Shown in pieces: positions 1 through 11,129 of a DNA stretch of 64,000 nucleotides. The notes beneath the pieces were generated by a model. It was not told the origin of the DNA, did no database searches, and worked only from the letters and a program-made list of their open reading frames with translations. The number at the start of each line of letters is the position of its first letter. Position 1 is the first letter of the stretch. The stretch is taken from assembly GCA_004154925.1 (NCBI GenBank), contig QJNS01000105.1:1-64000 (forward strand). The letters are read 5' to 3'. The position numbers and the translations under genes are program-made. Source of the DNA: Monosporascus cannonballus. Its lineage: Eukaryota > Ascomycota > Sordariomycetes > Xylariales.

Positions 1-2230
1 TTCGGGTGATTGTTATTCCTTCCCGGAGCCCTATATCAGTGGATCACCCACAACAAGTGGGATCAACACTTCCTAGCTTCCTAAAAAAGTCAATATCCTC
101 AAGAGCTGTGCATCTACTCCTTAGTAAGTGTGACATCTACATGGTCGAGAGGGACCCTAGCTTTGTCCTCAGTCGAGGCTCTGCCGAATTTCGGAGGCAA
201 GAGCGGGAAGCTATACCGTTTCACAAAGCGTGGACGCGAAGACGTGGTCGCAAATAGACTGGTATCTGATCTTGCGGGCTGCAAAAACAAGTCTCAGAGG
301 AGGTATGGCGGCATACGGGAGACAGTCCAGTAATCGGGAGGCGAGTGTAACCTGGTAGCGTTGATCGGAGGTCACCTCAAAGAACTCATAACGGGAAAAG
401 TTGCTTGGCTGTCAGCAACATTGCAAGACGACCCTCCTCTGAAGATATTATATGAACAACAGTCATCAATACCGACAGGTTGCTGTGTAAGTGTCGTGCC
501 TATCCAATAGGGGCTAGGTTGTGAGTTATCGCTGGCGTCTCGCCCGGTCCCTCTCCTACGACACCACAGACATATTCGGCGGACCATTCGCCAACGCCAG
601 CAAAGGGAGTGGGCTTTGGGCGACCGAGCCCGTCACTGGAAGATCTATTTGAAGGGCGACCCTGCCGACCAAAGCTCTGAATTATAGTCTCTGACCTGAT
701 TATCACGTCTAAGTTGTTTACACCCAACAAAATATGCGGCGAACTATGGCGAAAGTGCGCAAGCTGCTGAGGCTCGGCAGCAACTGGCTCCTCGTCGAAC
801 TCATGCGCAGAGGCGCAGTACCGCTTTCATAGTCAGTATATTTGAAGGCTGGTGGGTCGCGGAGGAAGAACACTAGAAAGAGTCCCCGCTCCTTTGGGGG
901 GAGTTATGGGATGGCGTGCTGGGCAAGCCGGATTTCTCAAGCCACGGCGCGGCCAACCAGGATACATCTAGCCCAATCATGCACGAGAGATCGAGGATGA
1001 TCAGCATGGCGACGGAAAGCCTGTAAGACGTCATACGGATCCCCCTAGTCATCTTGACAAGCCGCCACAGTCAAGAAGAGCTCGAGGTTTTGGCCAACAC
1101 CCCTAAGACATCCCGGCGAGGCGCCCCAATTCGCTACGGTCCAAAGACGACGGCCGCCGTAGGCGAACACCCTCATCATCGTCTGCAATATTGCTAGTCC
1201 AATACTCGGAGACCTGCTGACACCATTCTTCGAAATTCAAAATAGACTATTGGGAAGCGAGAAATTCCGTCGGGGAATTTCGGAAACAGCAAAATGGCTT
1301 CCAAGTGCCGCTGACGCACCTTTGAGGACGCGGAAATAGAGACCGAAATTCACTCACGTGGCGCGGAAGCTTTTAAGATAGCCGGTATGTCAACCCGGGA
1401 CACTGTAATGCCCATGTGTAAAGGGGTAAATTGACCGCGATTCAGATTGCAATCACAAGTGGCAGATACCACGCGGGACGATGCTATCCATGTACGTCTA
1501 TCCTAAATATTGCTCGCATTATATTGGACAAATTCCAACATTCACTGTTGCACGGAGGGAGCAAGGGCTTCAATCTCCAGTAGGGCCGGTGGAGTTAGGG
1601 GGGTTTCTTCCTGGGCCTGCGCATGGTCGACATAAAAATTCGCGGTGTCCCAATGATCTAAAAGACTTCACAGACGGTTTTCATATGGACGAAAAATATA
1701 GAGAATCAGAAATATGCTATTTATAGAAAGGGATAATTAGCAACAGCAGGCGTTGTCCGTATATACTATCTATTTAAACCAATAAGTTTTGGTACAAGGA
1801 GTCGCTAGACGGTTATTTGAAAATGCACGAATGTTTGTATCAGCCACCCGGCATGCCTCCTGCCTACAACATAAGCACATTCTCTTAAATGAACTACCTA
1901 TAATTGTGTGTTTCTATTGTCCCATAAATATTATCTTCGTCAAGGTGCAAGAAGTAGTTTCGACCAACGTGTCGTCTGCCTAATGTAACTCGATCTGCAA
2001 TATAAGAACCCATACAGGAAGATCATATAGTCAAGCACTGACTGTAACTATTAGCTAAGAGATACTCCCGGCGAGTCTCACGTGAGGCTAATCTCTCCGC
2101 CTTCTCTGACGAGGATCATATGGGAACAACGCATACAGACAGCATTGCGAGGCAAATAGGAGAAATACAGACTGTAGTAGTATGCGCGCCCGACCATTCC
2201 CAAAAGGTGGACGGTTCGTGCTGTACTTAC
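1..2230. other. gene-free stretch, normal base composition
   Basis: No reading frame here is long or protein-like enough to call. The open frames are under 90 codons and match no family I recognise. Small-scale structure only: a perfect 8-bp inverted repeat with a 5-base loop at 1261-1281 (GAAATTCC / GGAATTTC), with further GAAATTC copies at 1232 and 1345. There is no obvious RIP-type AT skew, unlike the transposon regions further along. Confidence 0.5.
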
Positions 2231-2522
2231 CTGCTGGTGTCCGTAGTGGTGGAGGTAGAAGCCTAATCGATACCGTGCAGTGAGCCGTGAGAGCTTGGCA
2301 GACTTCGGCGTTTGCAGTCCTCTCGAGCAGCATCCGTACAACAGCCATATGTCCCTTCCCTACTGCCGAGGATAGTGGCGTCTGATCAAAATCATCTCTC
2401 CCCTCGATGTGGGGACTCTTCTCGAGTGGCGGCTCGCTCGGGAATCTGAAGGTCAATTTTCGGCTTTTCATACTCCTCCCGCACATCGCTGATGTATAAG
2501 ATGTATCTATGAGAGAATCCAT
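2231..2522 (-). pseudogene. ankyrin-repeat fragment downstream of the HET gene
   Basis: The minus-strand frame starting at an ATG at 2522 contains one good ankyrin-repeat match, with D-x-TPL, GH-x-x-VV and LLER in the right spacing (about residues 45-75). The frame then reaches AG|GTAAGT, a strong 5' splice site at 2231/2230, so this may be a real exon that continues downstream. No second repeat was found in the next 200 bases. HET and ankyrin modules often co-occur in fungal proteins, but the HET gene upstream has its own stop and a typical HET C-terminus, so fusion is not required. It could be a remnant of a neighbouring ankyrin gene or an alternative 3' exon. Confidence 0.35.
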
Positions 2523-2618
2523 TATGGAGAATTTCGTTCCTCAAATTTGTCCTCCTATTTTCCGGTTTATACTTCCAAAATCTGACTAATGTCTTTTGAC
2601 AAACGCCAATCAAAATGA

Positions 2619-4550
2619 CTACGCGAGAGTGACGTCGACCAGAAGAGACGCAAACATCGGGTTCGGCACACCATCGCCCGATATCCCTAGTGCATTGCAG
2701 ACCTGCCCTTCCATCACCCCGGAGATCCAAATCCGCGAAACTATCCTACATCCCCGGGAGCCGTCACATCGCCTCAGCACCAACGGCGCTGGACATCCAA
2801 GGACAACCATGATCTTATCCCCTACATTGGCAGACGCACTAGCGAGGCCAACTCTGCCCTTTTCGGTCCTCACCAACCGCCTCCGGACTACGCAACCCAG
2901 GAGTATTCTGATAAGGTTAAGTCGCAGGCGAGCCGTCTCAATCTTCGTGAAATGCTCCCCCGCCCCGGCAACAGTCGGCAACCACCTACTCCGAGCACGA
3001 AGCATGTCCTCCTCCTTCTCCAGGAGTTCCCTCAAGGAGCAACACAAAAGAAGACTGACCAGGTTTTGTCGCAGCCAGGCGACGCAGTATAGGAAGTCGT
3101 GAAGTTTTCCGTCCTCATTCTTCACGGCGGGGAGTATATCCACGGCCGCGAGAGCAGGGTAATTCGATCGCTCCTGCTTTAGGCGCAGGAGGTCGGTTAA
3201 GAAGGCTGCTCCTTCGGTTGTGGCCTCCCCTTCGCCGGATGCTCTGAACATTCTGGTTACTTCTTCCTCCAGTTCAGAGAGGGTCATGCAGTCGAGGTCT
3301 TGCGGTGTGCCCAGTGCAGCAATGGTATCGAGAAGGAAGCCGCGGACGGTTAACGCCATACGCGATGTAGAAAGGTCGAAGGTGGCAGTGGGCGGGGGGA
3401 TATGGCCCGCTGCTCCAGCGATGCCGTCGAAGACATCGCGGACGACTCGAATAGGGGTCGGGAGCCAAGAAGGCGCATGTAGACAGATATAGGGACCGTT
3501 AGACCCCGAGCATTGCGTGAGGTCATGTGGACAAAGCGACGAGGATTCATCGTAGGATATGCACGCTAGGAAATTGAGAGATCTGTAGCGAGATGCGTAG
3601 TGTTGCGCCAACCGGCCGTAGACCTGCAGTGGGGAAAGAGAGTAGTCGACAGGAAAGTCGGCACCGTCGTGCGCGAGCCCCAGGAGACCGTAAACTTTGT
3701 CTCGGGAGTCAGTTGCCTGAAGAAGTTTCGAGGCCCTGTAGAGATTGAAGACTCCCTTGAGGGGTATCGAGACGGCGGGTGATAATTGTGTCATCTCGAC
3801 GGCATGAGGAACGGTGGCCGGGGGCTGCAGGCTGTGCTTGGCGAATATCCTGTATCCAGTATAATTGGAGCCGCTCTTATTGAAAATGAAGGTCTGGATC
3901 TGCGATGCAACGGACTCTCCATCGAGGGGGTCCGTCGAGTCGAGACATCTCGCGAAGCCGAGGAGCAGTTCACCCGGTTCTTCGACGTGGCGAAAATGAA
4001 CCGCCAATCTGGACGCCAGACAGACCTCCTGCTGCACCCAGACTCTCTGCCAGTAGGGATCCAGGAATATTTCCGCGACCGGGTACCAAAACGACGGCAT
4101 TTCCCACTCGAGGTTGATGTTCGGATACTGCGCCTTCAATAATTCCAGAGCATCACTGACGGGCTTGATGGGCGTGTTGAGCCACGTCCGGACCGTCTTG
4201 GCCGTGTGATAGATTTGGCCCATGAGGGGTACCTGGTAGTTCTTCTCCCAGCCAACCTGATTGATGCATATTGCGTCCGTCCAGAGGACCAGGGGCTTGG
4301 ACTTTCCCCGTAGGTCGCGTAGGGCATCGCGCAGATTGCGCGAGATCGGTAGACGCTCGCCATCCAACGTGATGCTCCGGGACGGCGTCGGATCGCCCCA
4401 CATGTACGACAGAGCATCGTACTCGGGGCGATCCGATAGCGAGACGGTCCGCAGAGTGCCGACGAGCGGGAGATGGCGCAAAAGCGCTGGGCGCAATTCA
4501 AGGAGACGGATTTCATGCTTATTCGAATCCAAAGGGCCGTATTCGTACAT
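2619..4550 (-). CDS. HET-domain (heterokaryon incompatibility) protein
   Basis: Intronless, 643 residues. The open frame extends upstream of 4550, but the first ATG is at 4550 and gives MYEYGPLD followed by the usual HET lead-in EIRLLEL. The HET domain covers about residues 40-190: YDALSYMWGDP (44-54), then NLRDALRDLR, then LWTDAICINQ, then the region ending in TVRTWL. The C-terminal third has the common VGDKIMVVLGC-type segment and ISGVMEGQV motif found near the end of many such proteins, so it looks full length. HET proteins act in non-self recognition and can trigger programmed cell death after hyphal fusion or, in some cases, in NLR-like pathways. The partner and specificity cannot be read from sequence. 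No STAND/NACHT, WD40 or ankyrin module is fused in frame. The flanking DNA is gene-poor, a usual setting for HET paralogues. Confidence 0.9.
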   Translation of the reverse strand: MYEYGPLDSNKHEIRLLELRPALLRHLPLVGTLRTVSLSDRPEYDALSYMWGDPTPSRSITLDGERLPISRNLRDALRDLRGKSKPLVLWTDAICINQVGWEKNYQVPLMGQIYHTAKTVRTWLNTPIKPVSDALELLKAQYPNINLEWEMPSFWYPVAEIFLDPYWQRVWVQQEVCLASRLAVHFRHVEEPGELLLGFARCLDSTDPLDGESVASQIQTFIFNKSGSNYTGYRIFAKHSLQPPATVPHAVEMTQLSPAVSIPLKGVFNLYRASKLLQATDSRDKVYGLLGLAHDGADFPVDYSLSPLQVYGRLAQHYASRYRSLNFLACISYDESSSLCPHDLTQCSGSNGPYICLHAPSWLPTPIRVVRDVFDGIAGAAGHIPPPTATFDLSTSRMALTVRGFLLDTIAALGTPQDLDCMTLSELEEEVTRMFRASGEGEATTEGAAFLTDLLRLKQERSNYPALAAVDILPAVKNEDGKLHDFLYCVAWLRQNLVSLLLCCSLRELLEKEEDMLRARSRWLPTVAGAGEHFTKIETARLRLNLIRILLGCVVRRRLVRTEKGRVGLASASANVGDKIMVVLGCPAPLVLRRCDGSRGCRIVSRIWISGVMEGQVCNALGISGDGVPNPMFASLLVDVTLA

Positions 4551-6568
4551 GATGGAGATGAGCCTTCGGTCCACTGCGGCTTGCTCGAGGAGACTGTTGG
4601 CGATGCTAAATATGTTACTGGCAGCCGCAGCGTAAGTGGTCCCTGATCATTGGCATGTGAAATGAACTAGGTCGCCAAGTCGGCGCCGCGTCCAATTACC
4701 ATGGCCCTTTAGCACAATGCCTTCCCGCTCCTCAGAGTGGGCTATTCGTATAGGTATGGAGTAAGGGAGAGAGTAAACTAGGGAAGGAGTTAAGGGAGCC
4801 CACAGAATTAAAATCTTCAGAATCTCGCTTTCTCTATTCTTCAAACGAAAGAACGCATTCACCTCTAAAGTTACTCGATTGTCGGATAAAAGCCTAGATA
4901 TCCCAAAAGCCCATCGCAACCAATACCGCATCGGAAGCCCATCGCAATCAAACCACGTACGATGGAGACCTCGGCAACCATTCTCCTCACTTCTGCCCTC
5001 TATACTGGGATGCCTGGAACGGACAGTGGTAGCAGTGGTCGTCTTAGTGGCTCGGGCTCTAGAGACGATGGAGATTCTGAAACTTCTTCCTCCACGTCGT
5101 TAGTAGATGCTAGTAAAGTGGTGCCTTTCCTCATGACCGCAATTGCTACTACGTGCTACGTTATCTGAGCGTACGGCAAAGAGTCTGTATTGTGAGTTAG
5201 CGAAGGGTTAATTGGCACACAACGGTTGACCAGGTAGATACATTGTGATGGATATACAGTTTTTGCGGAATCTAAATATGTTATGGGTGTTTTGGGAATT
5301 AGACAAGTCACTCCAACTTGATTGGGAGGAGTTAAGTGATGGTGCCCCTTTTGGGGTTGCTGGTCTGGCATAGAGGCTGCCATTTCCGGATCCAAGAACC
5401 TCCAGTCTTGGAGCCATTTATGCCGCGTAGGCATCATTTATATGCAAAACCTCCAGTTACAGGCGTAGACCATAGCCCTCGGTTCGTTGGCGAAGATACG
5501 ACTTCTTTGGGGATCAACGTCTCCTTTTGTGGCTTGCAGCGTGACTTCAAAGTCGCCATAGCACCGTTGAAATTAAACCGATTCAACGCAGTTGACGTCT
5601 CGCGCCCCACCCACCAGTTATATCCAAACACGTGCTGGCGAGGGGCTACGCTCCGAGCCATCTCTTGATCCTATCTGCGGAGACAACATCTCCAATCATG
5701 GTGATCGCCTCAGCTCCTCCAGAAAGCTGACGGGGGGGAGGGGATCTCTGTGACGTCCTCGAGGTGAGGTTTTAGGATTTCAAGCGCTGGGCACTCGATG
5801 ATTTGTTGAGTCGATGATAATCTGATTATATCCTCCATTGCAATGCAGAGATAGAAGGTTCGAAGGAACTTTCCCGAAGCTAAACATGTGGCCGGACGTT
5901 GAGACTACTCAATGATATGTTTTACTTGCGGCATATCACACGTACATTGACAGCAACCTACCTTTAACCCCATTGCCTCGAGAGCCACCAGCCGACATCC
6001 GGACGCTGCGGTATAGTCAACTCTCGCAAGGACACGTTTTACCATCGCGGATGATCACGGCCTCATATTTGGCCGTGATATTAACAATCAGCAAGACGTG
6101 TTACGATTGCGGATGCCTCTTCGAACGAGTTTGTATGATCCGTAGTTATACTGGCATCGTGACTTCCGTGCTTGATTTTCCGCACTTGATGGTTGGCGAT
6201 CACATCATTCTAATTCGGTTTATTTTTAGGGACCACAAATCGTTGGTCCGTCCAAGTAAGATGTATGCTTCCAATTACATGGATACGAGGAGCACAGATC
6301 CGTGGCACCTAATTCACGGAATGAGGAACACTGGATGCCGCGATACAAACATGCCATCATTCAAAAATTTGAATAAATCAGAAACAAGCCATTTGTGGAT
6401 CAACTCGATATAGATATCTGGGATGGCGAACTGCAAGCGCCGATATCCGGGACTCTTCTCTCTCATCGAGCTCTCTAAGGCCTGCCAAAGTGTCTCACAG
6501 ACGCTCGCCACTCATGTAGATCAGTACTCCATTCAAAATTATCTTATCGTTCCAATCATTCAGTAACA
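4551..6568. other. gene-free stretch upstream of the HET gene
   Basis: Only short frames. On the minus strand two of them, 5661-5434 and 5437-5156, overlap by four bases (AAATGATG stop/start). The first has a somewhat protein-like composition, but neither resembles a family I know and neither has a supporting splice site. The first 400 bases probably contain the HET promoter. Confidence 0.4.
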
Positions 6569-6932
6569 ATGGTTTCCTTCAAGCGACTCTTCTATGTTGG
6601 CGCTACCCTGGCGGGCATTGTCATCGGTGTTCCCTCTCCTATCCGGGACGATCTGTCCGCCCCATGCCCAAGATGACCGGCTTAAAAGCCAGGGCTCGCG
6701 ATGGCCCGAGCATCTACTACATGCTTCGTGGACGAGTTCCTTTCTTTCTTGGCGCCAGACTTCATAGGAGCATCATCGACGCGTTCGCAGAGCTGGGCTA
6801 TGCGGGTCCTTCAAGAGTCCTGTCCAATAACGTCGTCAATAGTTTTGTGACCACCCGAACGGTTATGAGCAAGTTTTCGCTCTCTTCGAGCTGGCCAGTA
6901 CATTCGGGGTCAGTATGTGCCTTAAAGTGTAG
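6569..6932 (+). pseudogene. possible broken small secreted-protein gene
   Basis: The ATG at 6569 has a good context (AACAATGG). It opens a 35-codon frame with a typical signal peptide: Lys/Arg at residues 5-6, a hydrophobic core LFYVGATLAGIVIG and a small-residue cleavage region before PSPIRDD. It stops at 6674. Protein-like sequence resumes in a second frame from 6664 (DGPSIYYML, IIDAFAELGYAG, NNVVNSF), then in a third frame from 6849 (HPNGYEQVFALFELASTFG), ending at a stop at 6932. Two successive frame changes without clear introns suggest a decayed gene, though two short introns cannot be excluded. Family not recognised. Small secreted proteins in gene-poor fungal DNA are often lineage-specific. 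Confidence 0.35.
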
Positions 6933-9185
6933 ATATCTGGGGATTTTGGATGAGGCGCAACTTGAAACTGGGTGCCAGCGGCAGGTGGCCTGGTCGCTCC
7001 GACAAGTACGATAGATGATTGGGCTTCTCAAGCCCCACGGGGTAACGGAAGTGAGGTAGGTGGCTGACCTCTGCCCAGTCCTAACGAGGTTGGCACTAGT
7101 AGTATGAAACTGCGTGACTCGCTGCTAGACTCCAGCTCATTCTGTACTAACGTAAACATGCTGCAACATGCGAATAAGGAGATTGCCGATAACTTTGACA
7201 CTCTTCAGTGTTTGTTTGTAGGAACACGTAACTGATCGTTAGGGAAGATATGCGTGATTTTTCCCGCTAGTGCGCTCTCGTCCTAGCGATACAAGGTCAT
7301 GGGCGCATGCACGGAAAGGGATTGAGGGATCTGGGAGTGTTGTATTGTGTCTTTACAAGGCGTTAGATCGAAGTCGGATCGCAGGTCGAATAGCTCTTCA
7401 CCCAACTGTAATACACCCTTACGTGCCCGATATCATACGGTCTTGCCCTCGAAGCACTCAGCTACCGTATTCACTAATCCCAAGACACCTTTAAATAGAG
7501 TTCGAGGAATATGGGAGGTTCTATATGTTTTAGGTTCGTAATAGTTTTTGTCAAGATGTATCAGGTGAGGTGTGGGTACCCTGTTTTTCGAATCCCAAGA
7601 CCGAATGACTAGAGAAAAGGCAGGCACTAATGGTAATTCTATTCATTACGTACATTACGAGTTTTCTACGAGTTTGCAACAATCCTTGCCGAGATCCCGA
7701 GTCGAACCAGTTTACTGTGGGAACCGACAAAGCGTGCAAAACCGAGGGGCTGGGAGAGCATCACGGCGTTTTGTACACTTGCTTGACTGGAATAAGGCGT
7801 AGGGGCGTGACACTGCGGCATTAACATTTGCCCAAGTTAATGAGTCGCCAAAGAGATGGAAATCGCCCCATGAAATGGTGATTTCGGATGGCTATACTAC
7901 AGTGCTTCTTAGAAGAGACGTCCAAGTGTTCCACCCAGCGAAGAGAGTTCCACTCGCTTCTTTGCTCTCAATAGGGTATCCGGTATGAAGGCTGTATGGG
8001 GGATAACTAGAATAGACGCTTTTGTGTTTCATGGATAGGAAGTTTAGATAGTAAAGACTCTCCGCTCTCATCTTAACATGGATCTCATCCTTGTCTTTCT
8101 GGGTCATCATCGTCATCAGGTCCGGAGTTGCTGACGAGGCTCCAACCCTCTTCTTCGGAATTTCCTCGACGTTTCGCATCCCGGCTCCTTAGGCCTGTAT
8201 CCACTGTCCTCGTCACCGTTAAGGCCTTTATCCGCCGTAAACGCCACCTGCATTTCTTAGGAAGCCTGTAAGGGGATAGTATGGATACGCCTTTGGGTGA
8301 CTCCTGTGACTTACGGGCCCAGGGCTTTCGTGTATATATAGGGGACCTGGCCCCCCTGAAGCCTCCTATACATATAGCAGGCATTATTGGTCATCTATTT
8401 AATACCTATACTAGGAGCCACCATCTAGGCTGCTTCTTCTGCCTACACTCTGTAGTTTATCGTTTTCCAAATCACCACCCCCATCCTCCATGAGCAAACA
8501 GACAATATACAGGCGTGGTGGCAGGCGGATCGAGACTCCGCCGGTTGATGTCCCTAGCAGCTATGAAAAGGAAAGCCGCCATAGGAGCAGATCGGAGCGA
8601 TACGACACTATCAAACGCAAATCAACACCGAATCTTGCGATTCCTGGTTTGTCAACAAAGCCTGGGCATCCGGGGGCTAAAGTCTGCTTTGACAGGAAGT
8701 CCGTTAACGCGCACACCAGTGAGTTGAACAACTAATTACGAGAGTCTCCAAGCCGGGCACGGTGGCGGCGACGGGGCTGAGTCCAGAGGTTACAGGTACG
8801 AGAGTCGGCCGTTTGACCACGGGGCGGGGAATTTGTGGGCTGGGCTTGGGGGCGGTTTCCTATAGACAAAGATGTACTGACTAATATCCTGCGGCTCGGA
8901 CCTAGTAATGGTTGACAATTGGGTAACGTTAGCATATTGACAAGCACAAGCTACATTCATTGGCCTATGGCTCAAGTTACAGAGAAACGAAAGGACATTT
9001 TAAGTTATGTCATATTGTATGTGGGTATACTGCATCTATCAAATCATAATTGCATCGATCTTGGGTTAATACAAGAAGACAGTGATCGGCCAGCCGCGAT
9101 GAAATTCAAAGTTGGATGTCCCTCGGGGTTGCATGGGTATATCGGAGGGTACATCGTGAGGGTTATATAGTACCGCCACTGGGGC
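6933..9185. other. gene-free stretch downstream of the PHO89 gene
   Basis: No supported gene. All frames are under 100 codons and low in coding character. A short inverted segment around 7022-7040 (GGGCTTCTCAAGCCCC) could form a small hairpin. The end of this stretch contains the 3' flank of the phosphate symporter gene. Confidence 0.4.
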
Positions 9186-11073
9186 TCAAGAAGACGCGCC
9201 CCAGCGGGGTGCGTTGACGATAATGCCCATGAGGCAGCCTGACATGAGAGCAGAGCACGGAAGGGTCAGGATCCAACCGCCGTAAATCCAAGCGATCATG
9301 CGCCAGTTGAGCGCCCTCCAGTCGCCGTTGCAGAGACCGACACCGACGATGGCGCCGGTAATGCACTGAGTGGTGGAGACGGGAAGCTCTGCGTGGGGTG
9401 GTTAGCGGGACCAAGTCTGCGGTCATGCGGCAGGGGAACACTTACTGAGACGGGTGGCAAGGATGATGGTGATGACGGTACCAAGCTCCATGGAGAAACC
9501 ACGAGAGGGCGAGTTCAATGTCAGGCGGTTACCCAGGTTGTGCATGATGTGGTAACCATAAGTCCACAGACCGATGACGATACCAACGCCGCCGAACGCC
9601 AAAATCCAGAGGGGAACGCTGGCCTCGCCATCCGGCGGAAGGGCTCTAGTATTCCAGATTTGGTAGATGGAAGCGTAAGGCCCGATAGCGTTGGAGACGT
9701 CGTTGGCGCCGTGGGTGAAGGAGGCGGTAGCAGCAGTCATGATCTGAAGGAAAGAGTACATGAACTCGGCCTTGTTGTCGTAGTGGGCAGCGCGGGCGTG
9801 CTTCTCCTCCATATCGTTCGCCAGCAGGCTTTGCTTCTTCTGGGCGCTGATGACGTCTTGGTCGACACCATTGAAGATGGCCTTCTTGAAGTACCAGAAG
9901 AGCATCTGACCGTGGTACCACTGGAGACCTTCGGGCTTGGGACCGATGAGGCTCTTCCTGGGTGGAGAAGCGGGCTGCTCCTCTCTCGAGTTGTCGTCCG
10001 AATCAGCGCCTTTGGGCTCGGGGGAGGTGCTGGCGCCCTTCTCGAGGTCGCCGGTCTTGCCGATAGTGGCTCTCTTGGCCTCGAGCTCCTCCTTGGTGAG
10101 ATGGCCCTCGTAGAAATTGCGGATGGCGCCCTGGAAATCGGCAGGGGGCGCAGGAGGCTCCGGGCGTCTCAGCAGCAGGGGACCCATGGCAATGTGATAC
10201 CATCGAAGCTGCCAGTCGTCCTTGACGACTACTCGGTAGAGCCAGGGCATGAGGAAGATGGAGACGAGAATGCCAAATCCGAAGCCGGTACCGACGATGG
10301 TGCCGGCGACTTGGGGATCCGTCAGATTAATCTCGTAGTAACCACCCTTCCAGAGCAACAACATGCAAAGGAGACAGGCGGTGATGGCGAAGTAGACGGG
10401 AACCATGACGAGAGCCATCATGACAGGATTCTTCCGGAGCATAACGCCGTACTTGGTAATCGAAAAGACGAGGGCGGCGAATATGCCAGAGAGACCGGGC
10501 GCGATGACCCAAGCCGTGATGACGGACACGACACCGGTGTTGATTACGTCCGTGCCCTTGGTCCCGGGTGGGGCGACCCAGGTGACCTCAGAAGCGCCGA
10601 CGGACGCTACGCCCATACCGATAACACCGCCCATGATGGAGTGGGTGGTGGACACGGGCAGGCCGAGCCTCGTGGCCATCGTGAGCCAGAGTGAAGAGGC
10701 AACGACGGCGCAGGTCATTCCGAGCATGAGGACGGAGGGTTCGGATGCAAAAAGGTCAGGGCTAACAATCTTGGTCCTGACGGTATCGGCCACACGGGCA
10801 CCAATGCCGAAAGCACCTGCAAACTCCATGATACTGGCAGCAACCATGGCCTGGAAGAGGGTCAACGACCGGGACGCGACCGAAGTCGCCCAAGAGTTGG
10901 CAACATCGTTAGCACCTGATTGGTGGAAAGCGTTAGCAAATGACGCGAGGGGACGAAACGGACGACGTCGTCGAGGTCTCAGGGAAGGGCAGCGTACCGA
11001 TATTCCAAGCATCGAGGAAGGCGAATATTGTGCCGATGGCGAATATATAGTTGTACTCGGGGTAAGAAGACAT
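9186..11073 (-). CDS. PHO89: Na+/phosphate symporter, PiT family (PHO89 / PHO-4)
   Basis: Plasma-membrane high-affinity phosphate transporter coupled to sodium; N. crassa PHO-4 and yeast Pho89 belong to this family. I place three exons at 10998-11073, 9446-10915 and 9186-9388, giving 582 residues. Intron 1 (82 bp) begins GTACGC and splits a glycine codon. Intron 2 (57 bp) is GTAAGT...CAG and splits a lysine codon. The start at 11073 gives MSSYPEYNYIFAIG followed by the conserved first helix and DAWNIG. The twin PiT signatures are present: GANDVANS at about residues 26-33 and HGANDVSNAIGP from about 427. A long hydrophilic central loop with acidic and Ser-rich stretches lies between two bundles of hydrophobic helices, as usual for the family. 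Translating without intron 1 would give a spurious Arg-rich N-terminus. It is likely phosphate-repressible: see the CACGTG element upstream. Confidence 0.95.
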
Positions 11074-11123
11074 CTCGACCACTGGTCTGTGTTTAAGGGC
11101 TCAAGTCGTCCGTATACCCTGCT

Positions 11124-11129
11124 CACGTG
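11124..11129. promoter_or_regulatory. CACGTG element upstream of PHO89
   Basis: The palindrome CACGTG lies 51-56 bp before the PHO89 start codon. It is the core site of the bHLH phosphate regulators Pho4 (yeast) and NUC-1 (Neurospora), which activate this transporter class under phosphate starvation. The site is seen directly; its use here is inferred. It may lie within the 5' leader rather than the promoter proper. Confidence 0.45.

Noticed and set aside
4551..4574. Eight extra N-terminal residues for the HET protein
   Set aside because: The open frame there begins with a GTG codon; the first ATG is at 4550.
7680..7790. tRNA-like fragments (GGTTCGACTC on the minus strand, CTGGGAGAGCATCA on the plus strand)
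   Set aside because: The two pieces lie on opposite strands and no acceptor stem or cloverleaf can be made.
9393..10694. 433-codon plus-strand open frame over the phosphate symporter
   Set aside because: It is the antisense of the PHO89 exon; the minus strand has the PiT signatures and correct splice sites.
11041..11126. MSRVYG start of the symporter frame, upstream of the GANDVANS block
   Set aside because: This is intron 1 and leader read through; the spliced start at 11073 supplies the conserved first helix.
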